Origin: Erwinia sp. S63 | GTDB lineage: Bacteria; Pseudomonadota; Gammaproteobacteria; Enterobacterales; Enterobacteriaceae | Direction of reading: 5' to 3' | Length of the DNA: 64,000 bases | Assembly: GCF_016625195.1 (NCBI RefSeq) | Contig: NZ_JACVUP010000014.1 | Coordinates: 124,001 to 188,000, forward strand | Shown: piece by piece, positions 8,907 through 16,997 of the stretch | How the letters are laid out: each line of letters starts with the position of its first letter | How positions within the stretch are numbered: position 1 is the stretch's first letter | Notes under the pieces: generated by a model | What the model saw: only the letters and a program-made list of their open reading frames with translations | The model's database searches: none | Told to the model about the DNA's origin: nothing | Position numbers and translations under genes: made by a program

Positions 8907-10133
8907 TTAATGCACGCTGTTGAGTTCAGATTCAGTCTGTTTCGGCGCGACCAGCAGCGTGATTTCAACACGGCGGTTGCGCGCACGATTGGCGGTGGAA
9001 TCGTTCGCTGCCAGCGGATTGCTCTCACCGCGTCCCTCAACGATGATGCGCTGTGGCTGACGCAGGTCCTGGGCCAGCATCTCCTGCACCGACTGAGCGC
9101 GCGCCAGTGACAGCGCGTAGTTAGAGTTAAAGCGCGCGCTGCGGATCGGGACGTTATCGGTGTAACCACTGACGCGAATCTGACCGTTAACGTTGTCCAT
9201 CGCCTGTGCAATGCGGCGGATCACCGGGCGGTAGCGATCGCGAATAGTGGTGGCTGCAGAGTCAAACAGACCGTCGCCGCGCAGCAGTACCACGCTGCGG
9301 GTGGCTTCATCGTTGACCGTGACCAGTCCTTCAGCGATCTCTGGCGCAAGGAAATGTCGCAAATCGAGTGCCGGTGCAGCGGGAGCCGCAGGACGCGCGA
9401 TATCGACTTTCGGCAGGTCGGTTTGATAAATGGCCGAGAGCACCGGTGCGGTAAAGTGATTGAGGCGCCAGTTAAGCGTGATGTAGACCGCGCATCCCAG
9501 CAGCGCCAGCAGCGCAGCAAAGCTCCACAGTGGGATCAGCGGCTTCCACAGCTTCTGCAGCACCGGTTCATCCAGCGGCTGCGGCGAAAGCGGTGGCGGG
9601 TAGGGGCCACGCACCGAGCGAATCAACTGCAGCAGACGCAACTTCAGGGTTTCCAGCTGCGTGCGGCCGTTTTCCATAATGCGATAACGCCCTTCGAAGC
9701 CCAGCAGCAGGCAGGCGTTCATCAGCTCCAGCAGCAGGATGTTTTGCTGCGGATGCTGTGACAGGCGCGCCAGCAGCTGAAAGAACTTCTCGCCGCCCCA
9801 GGTTTCGTTATGGAAGGTCACCAGCAATCCGCTGCGCGGCCAGACATCGCGGCTGCCCCACGGCGTCAGTGCTGCCGCTTCATCCAGTGAGGTACACAGG
9901 CAGTAACGTGCCCCAACAATGGTTTCATACGGCAGTTGCGCCTGCTGGCAGGCCACCTCAAAGCGGCGAACCAGATCGATTAACTGCTGACGCAGGCCCG
10001 CCGGATTGTCGTGGGAGACCGAATGGCGTAGCTGGGCAATGGAGTTGATCAATGGATTGGCAATCGCCACCAGCGGATTTTCATGCTGCGTGCTGGCTTC
10101 CAGTTCGCCATTAAGTGACTGCGGCTGCATCAT
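8907..10133 (-). CDS. tssL: TssL with C-terminal OmpA-like domain
   Basis: Encodes 408 aa. The N-terminal DotU/IcmH domain (about residues 20-195, with TFHNETWGGEKFF and LLLELMNACLLLGFEGRY) faces the cytoplasm. One membrane segment lies at about 205-227. A periplasmic OmpA/peptidoglycan-binding domain follows at about 285-400, with VSGYTDNVPI and VEGRGESNPLAAND motifs. This is the extended TssL class, which anchors the membrane complex to the cell wall without a separate TagL. GGAGAGAAG precedes the start. It lies between tssK and tssM. Confidence 0.95.
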   Translation of the reverse strand: MMQPQSLNGELEASTQHENPLVAIANPLINSIAQLRHSVSHDNPAGLRQQLIDLVRRFEVACQQAQLPYETIVGARYCLCTSLDEAAALTPWGSRDVWPRSGLLVTFHNETWGGEKFFQLLARLSQHPQQNILLLELMNACLLLGFEGRYRIMENGRTQLETLKLRLLQLIRSVRGPYPPPLSPQPLDEPVLQKLWKPLIPLWSFAALLALLGCAVYITLNWRLNHFTAPVLSAIYQTDLPKVDIARPAAPAAPALDLRHFLAPEIAEGLVTVNDEATRSVVLLRGDGLFDSAATTIRDRYRPVIRRIAQAMDNVNGQIRVSGYTDNVPIRSARFNSNYALSLARAQSVQEMLAQDLRQPQRIIVEGRGESNPLAANDSTANRARNRRVEITLLVAPKQTESELNSVH

Positions 10134-10151
10134 GGTCGCTTCTCTCCGTGC

Positions 10152-11495
10152 TTAGCTGCGTGCGTGACGCAATGCCCAAAGTTGCAGGTCGAGGCCGGGA
10201 AACTCACCGGCCAGATGCAGGGCAAAGGCTTCTGCTTTCGCCATCTGCTGCCAAAGCTCGCCACTGCGCTCTAGTTCGAAGTAGACATAACCGGAGTGCC
10301 ATGGGATCTGGCGCGGTGCGGCTGGCATTACCCGCAAGCCGATACCGGGAAGCTGAAGTTGCACCAGGTCGCGGATGCGCGTTACAGGCGCGATTTTCAT
10401 CTGTGCTGGGAAGTGGGTGATCAACATTTCGCCCGGTAAATCGGCGCGCACCGCCAGCACAAAACCGTAATCGCGGATCAGACTGACGTCGGAAACGGTG
10501 GCAACATAGAGTCCGTGCGAGCGTTCGGTGAGCGTGAGCTGGAGTGCATTTTCTTCCATCACCAGTGACAAACTTTGGCGTAGCTGAATCATCAGCCGAC
10601 TGAAGCTAAGGTAAAGATTATCGTGGTCATACACCGGCAGCTGCTCGCTGGGGCGGCGTGATGGCGACCAACTGGCAAGTTCGGTGGCAAACTGCAGCCA
10701 TTCGCTGAACAGGCGTTCCGGATGCAACTGCGGCAAACGGCGGCTGTGCGCCACCTGACCGATATAGCGGTTGATGAGCGTCAGCAGCATGAAATCGATC
10801 ATCTCGGTGTTACCACCGCGTCCCGCCTGTTGCAAACGCTCGCCCATCTGCTCGCTGCGCTGCTGCAGCAGACCGTGCATATCGTTAAGAAAGGCATTGA
10901 TGGCCGGGGAAACGTGTCCATTGAGCAGCGGCGGGATGTAGTCGCTGTCGAGGACCAACGCGCGATCGTTGCCGCTGCTTTTAACGCGTGCCACGCCGAT
11001 GGCGGTCCATTCGGCATTTAAATCAGCAGCAGGCATCAGGCACAGGCGCAGGCGGCCAAACTGCATCGGCGCACGGCCCACTGAAGAGGCGTTGAGGTCG
11101 TCGACTTCGCGATCCTGGCTCAGGTAGCGTGCCAGGGAATCACTGGCATCGCTGAAGATGACTTCGGTTTGTCCCTGACGCTGCTCCGGGAGTGCCAGCA
11201 CCACATCTATCGGCTCTTGAATATCGCTGAAGGCCAGCGGTGGCGGGGCGTTATCCGCGCCAGTGATGGAAAACGGCGTGCCATCAGGTAGCAGGCCACT
11301 GGCCTCGGCAATCGCCAGTTTGCCCTGACGCAGCAGCGCCTGATCGATGCTGAGGGTCATAAAACCCCAGTGCCACGGGCACTGCAATTTGCCCCAGCTG
11401 CGGCTGTACGCCTCTAACCAGCGTTCCGACTGTTGAAAATGGTGAGGACGCAAAAACATCCCTTCACTCCAAATCACCTTGTCTGCGGTGTGCAT
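10152..11495 (-). CDS. tssK: TssK, T6SS baseplate adaptor
   Basis: Encodes 447 aa from the ATG at 11495 (MHTADKVIWSEGMFLRPHHF). The start is chosen because AGGAAGG lies a few bases upstream and because TssK proteins begin with this W-x-E-G-x-F-L-x-P-x-H-F motif; an upstream in-frame ATG at 11570 would add an unrelated leader that overlaps the end of tssJ. TssK trimers link the TssFG wedges of the baseplate to TssL and TssM. The C-terminal domain contains HSGYVYFELER. Confidence 0.95.
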   Translation of the reverse strand: MHTADKVIWSEGMFLRPHHFQQSERWLEAYSRSWGKLQCPWHWGFMTLSIDQALLRQGKLAIAEASGLLPDGTPFSITGADNAPPPLAFSDIQEPIDVVLALPEQRQGQTEVIFSDASDSLARYLSQDREVDDLNASSVGRAPMQFGRLRLCLMPAADLNAEWTAIGVARVKSSGNDRALVLDSDYIPPLLNGHVSPAINAFLNDMHGLLQQRSEQMGERLQQAGRGGNTEMIDFMLLTLINRYIGQVAHSRRLPQLHPERLFSEWLQFATELASWSPSRRPSEQLPVYDHDNLYLSFSRLMIQLRQSLSLVMEENALQLTLTERSHGLYVATVSDVSLIRDYGFVLAVRADLPGEMLITHFPAQMKIAPVTRIRDLVQLQLPGIGLRVMPAAPRQIPWHSGYVYFELERSGELWQQMAKAEAFALHLAGEFPGLDLQLWALRHARS

Positions 11496-11514
11496 AGCGC
11501 CTTCCTGAGTTCGT

Positions 11515-12006
11515 TTATTCGTCATTAGCGGTGAGATGCAGCCCGGCTGTGGTGGCGTTGATACGGCCATGCAGCGCGTCGGGCGAGAACTGCCAGAACT
11601 TGTAGAAATTGGTTTCAGTGGGGGCGGGCAGCGGCACGACCACGCGCCAGGCCTTGCCGTTGATATTGGCGTATTCAGCCATCACGCCGAGATAGTGCGC
11701 CTCCAGCGACGGATTGCCGTTCAGCACCTGTTGCGGTTGCTGCGTGGTGAGGAAACGCTGCTGGTTATCCAGCAAATCACCGCCCAGCACCGCAGAGGCG
11801 TTGTTTTGCAGCGAATAGAAGTCAGCTGACTGGAAATTGGCATCGGAGCGCAGCACGAACACCCGGACTTTCAGCGGCGCGCCCGCATTGGCGCTAGCGT
11901 CGCTGTTGAGCGTTAGCTGCCAGTTTGCCGGCACCTGACGTGACGATGACATGCAGCCCGAGAGCAACAGCAGCAGTCCGAACAATCCTGCGATGCGCGC
12001 GCTCAT
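11515..12006 (-). CDS. tssJ: TssJ, T6SS outer-membrane lipoprotein
   Basis: Encodes 163 aa with an N-terminal lipoprotein signal (hydrophobic stretch and lipobox LLSGC, cysteine at about residue 18). The mature part has the transthyretin-like pattern of TssJ/SciN: LNSDASANAG, PLKVRVFVLRSDANFQSADFY and a C-terminal FSPDALHGRINATT. It anchors the periplasmic domain of TssM to the outer membrane. The residue after the cysteine is Met, not Asp, which fits outer-membrane sorting. Its start shares one base with the stop of the upstream lipoprotein gene, so translation is probably coupled. Confidence 0.92.
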   Translation of the reverse strand: MSARIAGLFGLLLLLSGCMSSSRQVPANWQLTLNSDASANAGAPLKVRVFVLRSDANFQSADFYSLQNNASAVLGGDLLDNQQRFLTTQQPQQVLNGNPSLEAHYLGVMAEYANINGKAWRVVVPLPAPTETNFYKFWQFSPDALHGRINATTAGLHLTANDE

Positions 12007-12509
12007 TACTGAATAATCCAGGTTGATGAGCTGCCTTTGCGGCAGGCTTTGTCACCTTCGCCGACGCCAATACACTGCTGCTGAGCCCGCCGCGGACGTG
12101 CCGCCTGTGCTTTCACCGTGGCGCTGTAGCGATCGCTGGTAACGGCCGCGCGGTAGGGGATGTAGCCACTTAACTGCCCGTTATCTTGTGTGGCGACCGC
12201 CAGCCAGCTGTTGTCCACTTCACCCAGTACCTGCAAGGTGGCACCGGCATCCAGCGTCTCCATGCGTAAGCCACCGAAGTCAGGGCGGTTCATCAATGAA
12301 GCAGGATAGAGCGTGCGATAGGCGGCATTCACCGGTGTGAACTGCTGCGGTGGCTGCACGATGTGCATATGCACCAGCGCTACGCCGTTCACGGTACTGG
12401 TTTCGAGGGTGTCAGCAGTGACAGTGGGTGGAGGGGCTTTGCAACCGGCGGTGATGGCCGTCGCAAAAAGTGCGGCGATGAAAGTGACTTTGCTGTGTTT
12501 TATTTCCAT
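12006..12509 (-). CDS. T6SS-linked lipoprotein with SH3-like domain
   Basis: Encodes 167 aa with a clear lipoprotein signal (lipobox ITAGC, cysteine at about residue 23). Residues about 80-125 (LDAGATLQVLG, WLAVATQDNGQLSGYIP) look like a bacterial SH3 fold, often used for cell-wall binding. The C-terminus is basic and contains two further Cys residues that could form a disulfide. It is the first gene after a 118-base gap and overlaps tssJ by one base, so it may start a structural sub-operon. Function is not established; a role at peptidoglycan near the TssJLM complex is inference from the fold and neighbours. Confidence 0.7.
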   Translation of the reverse strand: MEIKHSKVTFIAALFATAITAGCKAPPPTVTADTLETSTVNGVALVHMHIVQPPQQFTPVNAAYRTLYPASLMNRPDFGGLRMETLDAGATLQVLGEVDNSWLAVATQDNGQLSGYIPYRAAVTSDRYSATVKAQAARPRRAQQQCIGVGEGDKACRKGSSSTWIIQ

Positions 12510-12627
12510 TTTTATCGACGTCCTGTGGAATTTTTATGTTGAGTGTTGCGAAACCTTTGTCGCCATAAAGAGCGCGCCTGCACGTGCGTTAAAGTATGCA
12601 AACGACCCTGCGCTCATTGATGCGCAC
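12510..12627. other. Gap between the adaptor genes and the tss genes
   Basis: This 118-base gap is the only sizeable break in the T6SS transcription unit besides the one after tssC. It separates the vgrG-adaptor-PAAR group from the lipoprotein-tssJKLM group. It contains a GCACGTGC palindrome, but I see no convincing terminator with a T-run and no strong sigma-70 promoter. It could hold an internal promoter for the structural genes. Confidence 0.35.
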
Positions 12628-13008
12628 TTAAGTTGCCAGCAGCGCCACGGTGGTCTGGCTCGGCGTGATACGTACGCCGGGCGCGTTCGCAACGTTCTGC
12701 TGGGTCACGCTGCCCATGCGGGTAGCGGGCATGCCATTGATCAGCAGCGAATTACAGCCGGTCAGATGGCGCGAGAGGCCCATAAAAGTTTCTGAAACCA
12801 CACCGCCCAGCACGCCCGCTTCATCGCCCTGGGTGATTGGCGTGATCGTGGAGAGGTTATGCGCCGGCATCCCGGTAAACAGTACGGTGCTGGCGGTCGG
12901 CACTGCGGTATTGCCGAGCGCCAGGTTGACGAAAGTGACCGGGGCCGGGGTCTTACACACATCGGCGACGGCCTGATCGGTGCCACCACACTGACAATTT
13001 GCAAACAT
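12628..13008 (-). CDS. PAAR-like DUF4150 spike-tip protein
   Basis: Encodes 126 aa of the DUF4150/PAAR-like group. The start MFANCQCGG, the repeated short beta motifs (NTAVPTAST, GMPAHNLST, NGMPATRMGS) and the Cys residues at about 5, 7, 18 and 84 resemble the pointed beta-cone that caps VgrG. The length is that of a bare tip with no C-terminal toxin extension. AAGGAA lies at good spacing before the ATG. Position after the DUF3540, pentapeptide and DUF2169 genes is the arrangement known for DUF4150-type effector modules. Confidence 0.82.
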   Translation of the reverse strand: MFANCQCGGTDQAVADVCKTPAPVTFVNLALGNTAVPTASTVLFTGMPAHNLSTITPITQGDEAGVLGGVVSETFMGLSRHLTGCNSLLINGMPATRMGSVTQQNVANAPGVRITPSQTTVALLAT

Positions 13009-13019
13009 GCTGTTTCCTT

Positions 13020-13628
13020 TTAACCCATGTGAATCTGTTTACCGTCGACACGCGTTAGCGATTCGCTGCTGATCAGCGTGGTGGGCGCATGCAGACGGGT
13101 GAGCTGGCTGGTTTTGATGTCGAGTTGTCCGGCGCGCACCTGCTCTGTATGGGTGGTGCGGCGCAGCAGGTGATGGCTGATTTGGCTCAGGCTCTCCCAC
13201 AGGCTTTCGCAACGTTTACCGAACACGCGACTGAGCGTGACCCAGGCGGAAACTTTCTCGCCGCGGTAATTCATCTCAGTGACCTGGCAGTCGCCATGCT
13301 CTGCTTCCAGCTGAAACTGCGGACTGCGCAGGCTTAAGGATTGGCTGCTGCTTAGGGTCAATTTGCCCTCACAGTGCAGCTCAGCGGTTTGTTCTGGCTG
13401 GGCGCGTACCAATACGGCTAACAACCACAGTTGTTCCCCGGCGCGGCTCACCAGCACGAGGTCATCGACTTGCGGCGACAGCAGGCAACTGGCGGCACGA
13501 TGGCAGTGCCAGCGACGCCCGTCGATCAGCACCTGCACGCCATAATCGGTGTCAAGTGCCAGCACCTGTCCCTCCGCCTGTAGCGGCAAATCCAGCGGGA
13601 TCGCAACGGTTTTTTCAGCGTGATTCAT
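13020..13628 (-). CDS. DUF3540 protein, T6SS accessory
   Basis: Encodes 202 aa that I assign to DUF3540 from its overall pattern and position. Segments such as GQVLALDTDYGVQVLIDGR, the VLVSRAGEQLWLLAVL core and the beta-helix-like LTLSSSQSLSLRSPQFQLEA resemble a small VgrG/gp5-like OB and beta-strand repeat. Such proteins travel with DUF4150 and DUF2169 genes and are thought to help load effectors onto the spike. The start overlaps the preceding pentapeptide gene by 14 bases. Precise function is unknown. Confidence 0.72.
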   Translation of the reverse strand: MNHAEKTVAIPLDLPLQAEGQVLALDTDYGVQVLIDGRRWHCHRAASCLLSPQVDDLVLVSRAGEQLWLLAVLVRAQPEQTAELHCEGKLTLSSSQSLSLRSPQFQLEAEHGDCQVTEMNYRGEKVSAWVTLSRVFGKRCESLWESLSQISHHLLRRTTHTEQVRAGQLDIKTSQLTRLHAPTTLISSESLTRVDGKQIHMG

Positions 13629-14700
13629 GGTGGTCCTCGTGCGGTGTTAAGCGCGTGTGCGGTCGCCAGTTTTCAGCGGCATACAGCGCTTCGTCCTGTT
13701 CGATAATGCCGTCACGGCTGGAAAAGTGACTTTGCTGCTGGCTGGCACGATGCAGACGCGTGTGAGTAAAGTGCGCATCACGGAAATCGGCATGATCCAG
13801 CGTGGCGTAAGAGAGGTCGGCGTATTGCAACTGGCTATGCTGAAAATTGGCGCGTGGCGCGTGGGCCTGCTGCAGCACCGCGCGTGATAGCTGGCTATGG
13901 CTGAAATCGGCCTCATCCAGCTGTGTCTGCATCAAGATTGCCTGATTGAAATTTGCCTCAGAGCAACGGGCTTCACGCAAATCGCTGCCGGTAAATAACG
14001 CCTGGCTGGCCTGTATCTGGCGCAGATCAGCCGCCCGCAGAGACACCTGGCTGAAATTGCATTGTGTGAGTTCAGCACCGAAGAAACTCGCTTCTTCCAG
14101 CTTGCTGGCGGTGAACTGGCTGCGCGCAAAACGTTGCTGACGATAATCGCCACCACGCAGATCGCATTGGTAGAAAGTACACAGGGCGAAGCCAGCGCTG
14201 TGCAGATCGCTACGTCGCAGGTCAAGACTCATTAGCGTGCATTGCTCCAGGCTGGCATGGCGCAGCAGCCACTGGTGCACGGGTAATTCGATAAAACCGC
14301 TTTGATACAGCGACGCGAGCAGGAAACTGCTGTCGCTGAGGTCGCCTTTGTTGAACTGGCTGTTGATATGAATACTTTCGCTGAAGTCGCTCTCCATTAA
14401 CTGACACTGATTGAACAGGCAGTCGGTCAGCGTGCAGCCGCTAAACTGCGTGGCGACCATGCGGCACTGGCTGAACAGGGTGCCGCGCAGCTGCGCGTCA
14501 TCAAACTGCGCGCCAGACAGTGCGCATTCACTGAACTGGGTTTCGTGCAGATTGCAGCCACGAAAATCAGCGCCCATCAGGTCGACGGCGATGAAACTGC
14601 CGCCAGAGAGGTCCATACCGGCAAAGTTGCTTTGTTCAGGGGCAACGGCATGAATGATGTTGCCCGACTTGATTGCTTGCTGAATCTCAGTTGGCGTCAT
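13615..14700 (-). CDS. Pentapeptide-repeat protein in the T6SS operon
   Basis: Encodes 361 aa, almost all tandem pentapeptide repeats of the A(D/N)Lxx type (about residues 25-325), expected to fold as a right-handed quadrilateral beta-helix. Examples are AVDLMGADFRGCNL, LSLDLRRSDLHSAGF and LQYADLSYATLDHADF. There is no signal peptide or membrane segment. The short C-terminus (about 326-361) is polar and charged. It starts two bases after the stop of the DUF2169-pentapeptide gene and overlaps the DUF3540 gene. A spike adaptor or an effector shape-mimic are both possible; the sequence alone does not decide. Confidence 0.8.
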   Translation of the reverse strand: MTPTEIQQAIKSGNIIHAVAPEQSNFAGMDLSGGSFIAVDLMGADFRGCNLHETQFSECALSGAQFDDAQLRGTLFSQCRMVATQFSGCTLTDCLFNQCQLMESDFSESIHINSQFNKGDLSDSSFLLASLYQSGFIELPVHQWLLRHASLEQCTLMSLDLRRSDLHSAGFALCTFYQCDLRGGDYRQQRFARSQFTASKLEEASFFGAELTQCNFSQVSLRAADLRQIQASQALFTGSDLREARCSEANFNQAILMQTQLDEADFSHSQLSRAVLQQAHAPRANFQHSQLQYADLSYATLDHADFRDAHFTHTRLHRASQQQSHFSSRDGIIEQDEALYAAENWRPHTRLTPHEDHHESR

Positions 14701-14702
14701 GG

Positions 14703-16997
14703 CTATACCTGCTGTTCGCGGCGACGCGGCAGCGTTTTCATGCTGTCGGTCAGCGCATCGTTGAAGCGCGTGTGCGTATCAGTGAGGGTTTGCGATAAAT
14801 CGGCGCGGAACAGGTTGCAGTCGCTGAGGTCACAGCCTGCAAGCTGGCTTTTTTGCAGGTCAGCCCCCAGTAACAGGCTGCCGTTAAAGCGTGCCTGACG
14901 CAGATCGCTACGCACAAAGCGGCTTAATCGGGTGCGTAACAGGCGCAGGCTGGCATGGCGGCAATCGGCGCCACTCAGATCGCTGTTGTCTAGCGAGGCG
15001 TGATCAAAGTTTGCCGCCTGAAGATCGATGTCACGCAGATTGCACTCCAGCAGCGTCGTGCGGCGAAAGCGCGCATGCGGCAATTGGCTGTTGGCGGTAA
15101 ACAGGCAGCGGGTCAGTCTGGCGTCGTCAAAGCAAAGATCTTGTGACTGGCAGGTCACCAGCGATAGCCCTTGCGCCGTGACATAATTAAATTGCACGGC
15201 ATGCAACGTACAGCGAATCAGGTTGCACTGGCTGAACTGCGCGTGGCTGAAATCGAGTACTTCAAGGGTTAAATCCAGCAGATCGCAGCGATCCAGCAGG
15301 GCATGCTGCAGGTTGCAGTGTTTAATCGTTGCCTGTTGCACAAACAGCTGGCGCAGCAGGGCGCGTTCAAAGCGGCAATGCTCAATCTCAGTCTCTTCCA
15401 GCTCGACGCTGGCGAGGCTGCTGTCACTGAAATCACTGTGCCAGCATTGCGCCTGCGCCAGATTGGCGCCGTCGAGTAAGCAGTGCGTCAGGCTACTGTG
15501 ATGCAGTTCGCTCCGCACCAGTACCGCGCCGCGCAGATCGGCACCGTCCAGCTGGCAGTGGCTAAGGTCGGCGTTTTCCAGCAGGGCGTTTTCGAGATCC
15601 ATGCCGCGCAAATCTAAGCCAGAGAGGTCGGCGCCGGTGAGATCCCAGCCGCGCGCATCTTTATCGCTGGCCATACAGGCCATCAGCGACTGACGCTGTG
15701 CCTCTGACTCGCTGAGCGTCAGGCGGATAGCGGATTTTTGTTGCTGAGCGGTCAGGCGATAACTGTCGAGCAAGGCCTGCTCGCTGCGCGAAATATCGCT
15801 CGCACGTGGCCCAAGCAGATGGCGGTTGGCATGCAGTTCATCCCGCTGTTGGCGATACTGCGTGGCACCATCGGGCATCGGCAGCGTTGTTGCATTGCTG
15901 CGCTGCGACTCCTTCTGATAGCGCGCCATCATCTGCTCATACTGCTGCTCACTTTCAGCTTCCTGACGCGCCAGTTGTGCCGCTAAATCCGCTTCCACCT
16001 TGAAATCGCTGAGCGTACTCGCCGCTATCGGCTGATCAAACTGCTGGCGCTGCTGCTGTTCATAGCGATTAAGGTTATGCACCAGAGGGCCGGGATCGCG
16101 ATTGAACGATGGGGTGCTGGTGTTGGCGAGAATCTCTCCATCAATCAAATCGCTTTCGCGGAGCGCATGCAGGGCGGCATCGGCATCGGTGGTGCGCAGC
16201 TGCTGGATGTGGCGATAGTGCTCATCTCCACGCGGTGCTTCATCCCGCTCCAGCGCCACCATCAGAGACTGCACATCAAACGCATCATCTTCGTTAATGG
16301 CGCAACGGCCATGCCAAATCAATATCAGCTCGTTGCAGTGCGGCAGAAAGTGCAGGGTGGTGGCTCGCATCTCCAGTGTTTCAAATATCAACGCATCCTG
16401 ACGCTGGCGGGTGACAAAGGCACGAGCCTGCCAAAGCGGTAATTTTCCCTGTTGTAACGGCTGATCGGGATGCATGTTCTCAATGCGCCACGCCGCGCCG
16501 CGCGGCAGGGCATCGCGTTCCGACCACCACTGATCTGCCGGGGCCTGATTGAATACCCTCCAGTCGGTATCACGCGCAAACCCGGGGTAATCGTGCTGCA
16601 GCCACTGGTCATCGAAATTTTTGCCCATTAAGGCCTGACGCATCGGATGATCCATGGCGAGGGCGTGCAAGGGTGCCACTTGCCCCGAATCGACGGTCAG
16701 GTGCTTGCGCAGATCGGCCACCTGTATCGCCACTTCACACTCTGTCTGGTTGGCTGGCGCATAGCCGTAGCCACTGGCGAGAAATTCCGCACACTGCTTA
16801 GGCATGGCCATATCCAGCACGCCATCGGGCGATTGCAGCGTTTCACTAACCCGCTGCCACAGTGTTTGCTCATCACGCAGCGCGGGCTTTGGCGCCATAT
16901 CCAGTAGTGCGATAACAGCCACCCCGAGATAATCCTGCTGCCGCCAGCGATAGGGGCGCGAGAGCACGCTGAGGTGCGAGGGTTTGATGATCTGCAT
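14703..16997 (-). CDS. DUF2169 and pentapeptide-repeat fusion, T6SS adaptor
   Basis: Encodes 764 aa. Residues about 1-290 form a DUF2169 domain (MQIIKPSHLSVLSRPYRW, WHGRCAINEDDAFDVQSLMV). A charged Gln/Glu-rich stretch with coiled-coil character lies at about 320-430. Pentapeptide repeats fill about 455-745 (LTGADLSGLDLRGMDLENAL). DUF2169 proteins act as chaperone-like adaptors that couple effectors to VgrG. The ATG at 16997 is chosen because it shares a base with the vgrG stop (TAATG) and has GGCGGA upstream; an ATG at 17012 would overlap further and lacks a ribosome site. Confidence 0.82.
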   Translation of the reverse strand: MQIIKPSHLSVLSRPYRWRQQDYLGVAVIALLDMAPKPALRDEQTLWQRVSETLQSPDGVLDMAMPKQCAEFLASGYGYAPANQTECEVAIQVADLRKHLTVDSGQVAPLHALAMDHPMRQALMGKNFDDQWLQHDYPGFARDTDWRVFNQAPADQWWSERDALPRGAAWRIENMHPDQPLQQGKLPLWQARAFVTRQRQDALIFETLEMRATTLHFLPHCNELILIWHGRCAINEDDAFDVQSLMVALERDEAPRGDEHYRHIQQLRTTDADAALHALRESDLIDGEILANTSTPSFNRDPGPLVHNLNRYEQQQRQQFDQPIAASTLSDFKVEADLAAQLARQEAESEQQYEQMMARYQKESQRSNATTLPMPDGATQYRQQRDELHANRHLLGPRASDISRSEQALLDSYRLTAQQQKSAIRLTLSESEAQRQSLMACMASDKDARGWDLTGADLSGLDLRGMDLENALLENADLSHCQLDGADLRGAVLVRSELHHSSLTHCLLDGANLAQAQCWHSDFSDSSLASVELEETEIEHCRFERALLRQLFVQQATIKHCNLQHALLDRCDLLDLTLEVLDFSHAQFSQCNLIRCTLHAVQFNYVTAQGLSLVTCQSQDLCFDDARLTRCLFTANSQLPHARFRRTTLLECNLRDIDLQAANFDHASLDNSDLSGADCRHASLRLLRTRLSRFVRSDLRQARFNGSLLLGADLQKSQLAGCDLSDCNLFRADLSQTLTDTHTRFNDALTDSMKTLPRRREQQV

